From assembly GCA_002495845.1 (NCBI GenBank), contig DAHF01000090.1, positions 2,950 through 19,099 on the forward strand: DNA of 16,150 bases. The letters run 5' to 3'. The notes beneath the pieces were generated by a model. That model had not been told where the DNA came from. It saw only the letters and a list, made by a program, of their open reading frames with translations, and did no database searches. Origin of the DNA: Sulfolobus sp. UBA167 (GTDB lineage Archaea; Thermoproteota; Thermoprotei_A; Sulfolobales; Sulfolobaceae). Positions 14,288 to 16,150 of this stretch are shown here, piece after piece. Within the stretch, counting starts at the first letter, position 1; the number at the start of each line of letters is the position of its first letter. The translations under genes and the position numbers were made by a program.

Positions 14288-14988
14288 CTAGACTTGAACT
14301 ATCTTCTCAACCCTGTGTGCCACTAGACCCCCTATTACGCCTGCTATCCAAATGAAGGCCAAGCCTGCCTCTACCTTGAATATCACTGCTTGCCAGTCCA
14401 CTACTGCACCGTAAATGAAAGGTCTATAGAACGCGTCGTAAAGTAAGGGATCAGGTAAAGCCCAAAGCAGGGAGATCAGTCCTCCTTCGATAGCAGCCAC
14501 TGCCTTGGAAGGTTTTGAGCCCAGCCCGAAGAGGTTTCCTCCTGTTACCGACACCAATAGGTCTAAGAACAAACCGTAAGTTAACGCCTCATAAAAGAAG
14601 TACAGAGGCTCTCCTCCGTAACCGTAATGAAATTGATCTGAGAGAAGTGTGAAGACTAACAACGACGCCATTCCTGCCCCTGTCTTCCTTACCATTCCCA
14701 CTATTATCATCAGAATGATCATTCTTCCCCAGAAACCCAGATCTATGTAGGTTGCAGCACCAGCAGGAACCAATTTGTCCACAAATGTCCCTATGTAAAA
14801 TTCCCATACTGTTCCGAGGGCTCCCCCTATTCCTATGTAAACCCAGTCCAGAGTGTTGAAGCTCTTAACCGTACCTCTCTTCTTACCTATAAGGAAAACC
14901 AGTAGAGGGCCAGTATATAATAAGCCACAACTACCTCCCAAGGGATTTCTCCGGCAACGTTGATCAGTCCCTTTATACCATTAAACAT
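14288..14988 (-). pseudogene. ECF-transporter S-component-like membrane protein, interrupted by a frameshift
   Basis: Polytopic membrane protein with the look of an energy-coupling-factor substrate-binding subunit (YkoE/thiamine-like): a WEFYIGTF span, then a KTGAGMASLLVFTLLSDQF span and YFFYEALTYGLFLDL. Assignment is by overall pattern only. The main frame is open from 14941 (217 residues) but begins only with TTG and lacks promoter or ribosome-binding site. An ATG at 14988, in another frame, has a minus-strand TATA box (ATATAAAA, about 15011-15018) about 25 bases upstream. It encodes 33 plausible residues (MFNGIKGLINVAGEIPWEVV onward, with a membrane span) before a TAG at 14887-14889. One extra T in the four-T run at 14895-14898 would join both parts into a 233-residue protein with about seven spans. 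This may be a mutation, a sequencing error or programmed frameshifting. No ATPase or T-component gene is nearby. Confidence 0.55.
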
Positions 14989-15010
14989 ATGTTAAACTTC
15001 TTTAATAGAA

Positions 15011-15018
15011 TTTTATAT
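15011..15018 (-). promoter_or_regulatory. TATA box of the ECF-like membrane gene
   Basis: The minus strand reads ATATAAAA about 25 bases before the ATG at 14988. This spacing is typical of leaderless Sulfolobales genes and supports 14988 as the true start. Confidence 0.5.
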
Positions 15019-15081
15019 TTTTCCTATATAAATATTTAGATATTATATAGATAAATATAACCTATATTGTACTACGTTTGA

Positions 15082-15303
15082 GGACTAAGTCGATCTGAAG
15101 GCACCTCTGGAGGCTACCTTACCATTACCATAGGGATTCCTGGTTTGATGCCTTCCGGTAGAGAAACATGGCATTACGGCAACGAACCTGAACTGGTATC
15201 CTTGCCTCAGCTTGAACTTGAGGCACAACCAAGACGTTTTCTCGGAGTAGATGACATTTATTTCGTCAATAGCGTAAACTACCCCGCCCTAACGAGATGG
15301 TGA
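15082..15303 (+). pseudogene. decayed 3' end of an IS200/IS605-type tnpB element
   Basis: The frame is open for 73 codons without a start codon at its head and ends at TGA 15301-15303. Its peptide (GIPGLMPSGRETWHYGNEPE, later FVNSVNYPAL) resembles the loosely conserved C-terminal tail of Sulfolobales TnpB (OrfB) proteins as I remember them. GTAAACTACCCCGCCCTAAC at 15274-15293 matches the end motif of many such elements (AACTACCCC-GCCCT-AA followed by the complementary GGGCGGGG), whose second arm is lost here. No RuvC-like catalytic residues remain. The minus strand is also open over part of this stretch (about 15290-15090), which I take as a shadow. Assignment from memory of the family; moderate confidence. 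Confidence 0.42.
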
Positions 15304-15455
15304 TGAAGATTGAGAAGGCATTCAACTAACTGAACCCTTCCTTGATGTCCCGTGCAGAGAGGTTACGTAGGGTTTACTCTCTACAGCGTAAGTTCCCGGG
15401 CTCGGTATTGACACAGCTAATCCTTAACCTAGATATTATTTCTATTTAGTATAAA
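15304..15455 (+). pseudogene. possible further tnpB-like debris
   Basis: A plus-strand frame reads EMVMKIEKAFN, stop, then SRAERLRRVYSLQRKFPGS. The second piece resembles the helical RLRRIxxLQRKLSRK region found in the middle of TnpB proteins. As it lies after the C-terminal-like remnant, it would have to come from a second element or a rearrangement. The evidence is a short resemblance only. Confidence 0.22.
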
Positions 15456-15499
15456 AACCCTGGGAGCTATCCCCTACGGAAGGAGACTTTCCCCAGGTT
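15446..15499 (+). other. possible structured RNA or element-end hairpin with TATA-like box
   Basis: AACCCTGGG (15456-15464) can pair with CCCAGGTT (15492-15499), allowing one bulged C. Inside, GGAA (15478-15481) can pair with TTCC (15489-15492) as a smaller alternative stem. The GC-rich block stands out from AT-rich surroundings and is preceded by TTTAGTATAAAA (15446-15457), TATA-like in either direction. It could be a small RNA, the scaffold RNA end of a former TnpB element, or a terminator. Confidence 0.3.
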
Positions 15500-15641
15500 A
15501 AAGAAGATATTCAAAAGAGCTATTACCTTAAGTTAGTCTTCAGCCCACGAACTCTTCGATAAGATGATGCTCCTCACTTCTCCATCATTTTATGAAAACC
15601 GTTTTTTATCTATGGAATGAAAAAGAAGATAGGTTATAGTT

Positions 15642-16106
15642 TTGAGTGAAATTATATATAATTTCATAAAGAAGGCCTCAGAAGCTCAAAGGAAAAATGA
15701 AGAAGAGTTTCTTGTAGACCTTCTGATAACTACTAAAACATCAGGAACAGAGGACTTACTATTAAGCCTAATTGATTATCACTTGAAAGAAGGAGATAAA
15801 GAGGAGGGAAAAGGAAACTTGATCGAAGCAGGAGAACATTACTGGTCATCCTTATCCTATGCTCTCAAGCTTGTGGCTCTGAGAGAGAACTTAGAGATCA
15901 GCGACTATCCATCGTATTACAGTTTCGTCGAATACCTTTCATATAAGACTCAAGACCCATCGATGATAATAGACTTCGTGAACGCCGAGAAGCTTCACGG
16001 AGAATATCATCCTAGACCTCAAGGAGAAGGTTTCAATATTAGACGGGATCATGCTATAGCGTTGATACGCAAGATAAAAGAGAATATTCTCATCAAGCCA
16101 AAGTGA
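15642..16106 (+). CDS. PaREP1-family protein
   Basis: A 154-residue, all-helical, acidic protein fitting the PaREP1/PaREP8 group first seen as repeated genes in Pyrobaculum. The helical-pair core is GDKEEGKGNLIEAGEHYWSS (51-70) followed by LSYALKLVAL (71-80), the pattern of a HEPN-like or TPR-like nucleic-acid or partner-binding fold. A second helix bundle contains AEKLHGEYHP (115-124) and DHAIALIRKIKENIL (136-150), like the C-terminal helices of that family. Function is unknown; toxin-antitoxin or regulatory roles have been guessed. The start is TTG at 15642; TTTTTTATC at about 15602-15610 is a possible TATA box. The stop codon lies inside a TnpB-element end motif, so the C-terminus may have been set by an insertion. 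Confidence 0.65.
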   Translation: MSEIIYNFIKKASEAQRKNEEEFLVDLLITTKTSGTEDLLLSLIDYHLKEGDKEEGKGNLIEAGEHYWSSLSYALKLVALRENLEISDYPSYYSFVEYLSYKTQDPSMIIDFVNAEKLHGEYHPRPQGEGFNIRRDHAIALIRKIKENILIKPK

Positions 16107-16125
16107 ACTATCCCACCCTAAACGG
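16103..16125 (+). mobile_element. second copy of the IS200/IS605-type 3'-end motif
   Basis: GTGAACTATCCCACCCTAAA (16103-16122, followed by CGG) matches the motif at 15274-15293 in the same orientation at most positions, and both read VNYP-x-L in the same phase. It overlaps the stop of the PaREP1 gene. The complementary arm of the usual hairpin is degraded. The last 44 bases of the window hold no gene. Confidence 0.35.
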
Positions 16126-16150
16126 TAGACCCAAAATCTGGTTAGTAAAA

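Noticed and set aside
15090..15290. Minus-strand open stretch (YAIDE...W) looking like a DDE transposase fragment
   Set aside because: Short resemblance only; the plus-strand reading with the TnpB-type end motif explains the same bases better.
15299..15340. Possible C/D box sRNA (GTGATGA, later CTGA and TTGATGT)
   Set aside because: Spacing between boxes is too long and no terminal D box follows.
15457..15499. Minus-strand GGGGAAAGTC resembling the conserved first region of archaeal RNase P RNA
   Set aside because: The partner region (GGCUUA-type) and the other conserved RNase P elements are not found at a suitable distance on that strand.

Overview
The window reads as a stretch of chromosome from a thermoacidophilic archaeon of the order Sulfolobales (Sulfolobus, Acidianus, Metallosphaera or a relative). 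The basis is the moderately AT-rich sequence, the dominance of AGG/AGA arginine codons, TATA boxes about 25 bases before start codons with almost no 5' leader, several TTG/GTG starts, and the gene content: an editing-less threonyl-tRNA synthetase, an Agl24-type glycosyltransferase, archaeal succinyl-CoA synthetase, archaeal two-subunit isopropylmalate isomerase and a PaREP1 protein. Genus is inference. No rRNA, tRNA, CRISPR array or intact insertion sequence was found.

Left third (1-6695). thrS and ogt form a minus-strand pair overlapping by 4 bases. Only 34 bases away, a plus-strand operon starts with an Agl24-like chitobiose-forming glycosyltransferase, followed by an HhH-GPD/endonuclease III-like protein and sucC-sucD, every junction overlapping. 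The operon collides tail to tail, sharing a TTAA stop, with a gene for a secreted, single-span, sequon-rich surface protein. Translation, N-glycan assembly, alkylation repair and the citric acid cycle are thus packed with virtually no spacer.

Middle (6696-11937). Two small membrane proteins of unknown role are followed by leuC-leuD on the minus strand. Back to back with leuC is bluB, which makes the lower ligand of vitamin B12 from FMN and oxygen, then two small orphan proteins, one with an ambiguous start. A sugar-phosphate nucleotidyltransferase lies on the minus strand.

Right third (11938-16150). This is orphan-rich: a 242-residue soluble protein, an AT-rich spacer with palindromes, a run of three unknown genes (a four-span membrane protein and two small soluble proteins), a frameshifted membrane protein resembling the substrate-binding subunit of an ECF vitamin transporter, and a 650-base region with decayed IS200/IS605 (TnpB) 3'-end sequence and a possible structured RNA, ending in a PaREP1 gene. 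A second copy of the TnpB-element 3'-end motif overlaps the PaREP1 stop codon, so this gene is bracketed by two such remnants. That bracket and the frameshifted transporter gene are the least ordinary parts. I see no clear-cut new defence or mobile system; the best leads are the bracketed PaREP1 gene, the HhH-GPD protein with missing catalytic residues, and the orphan trio.
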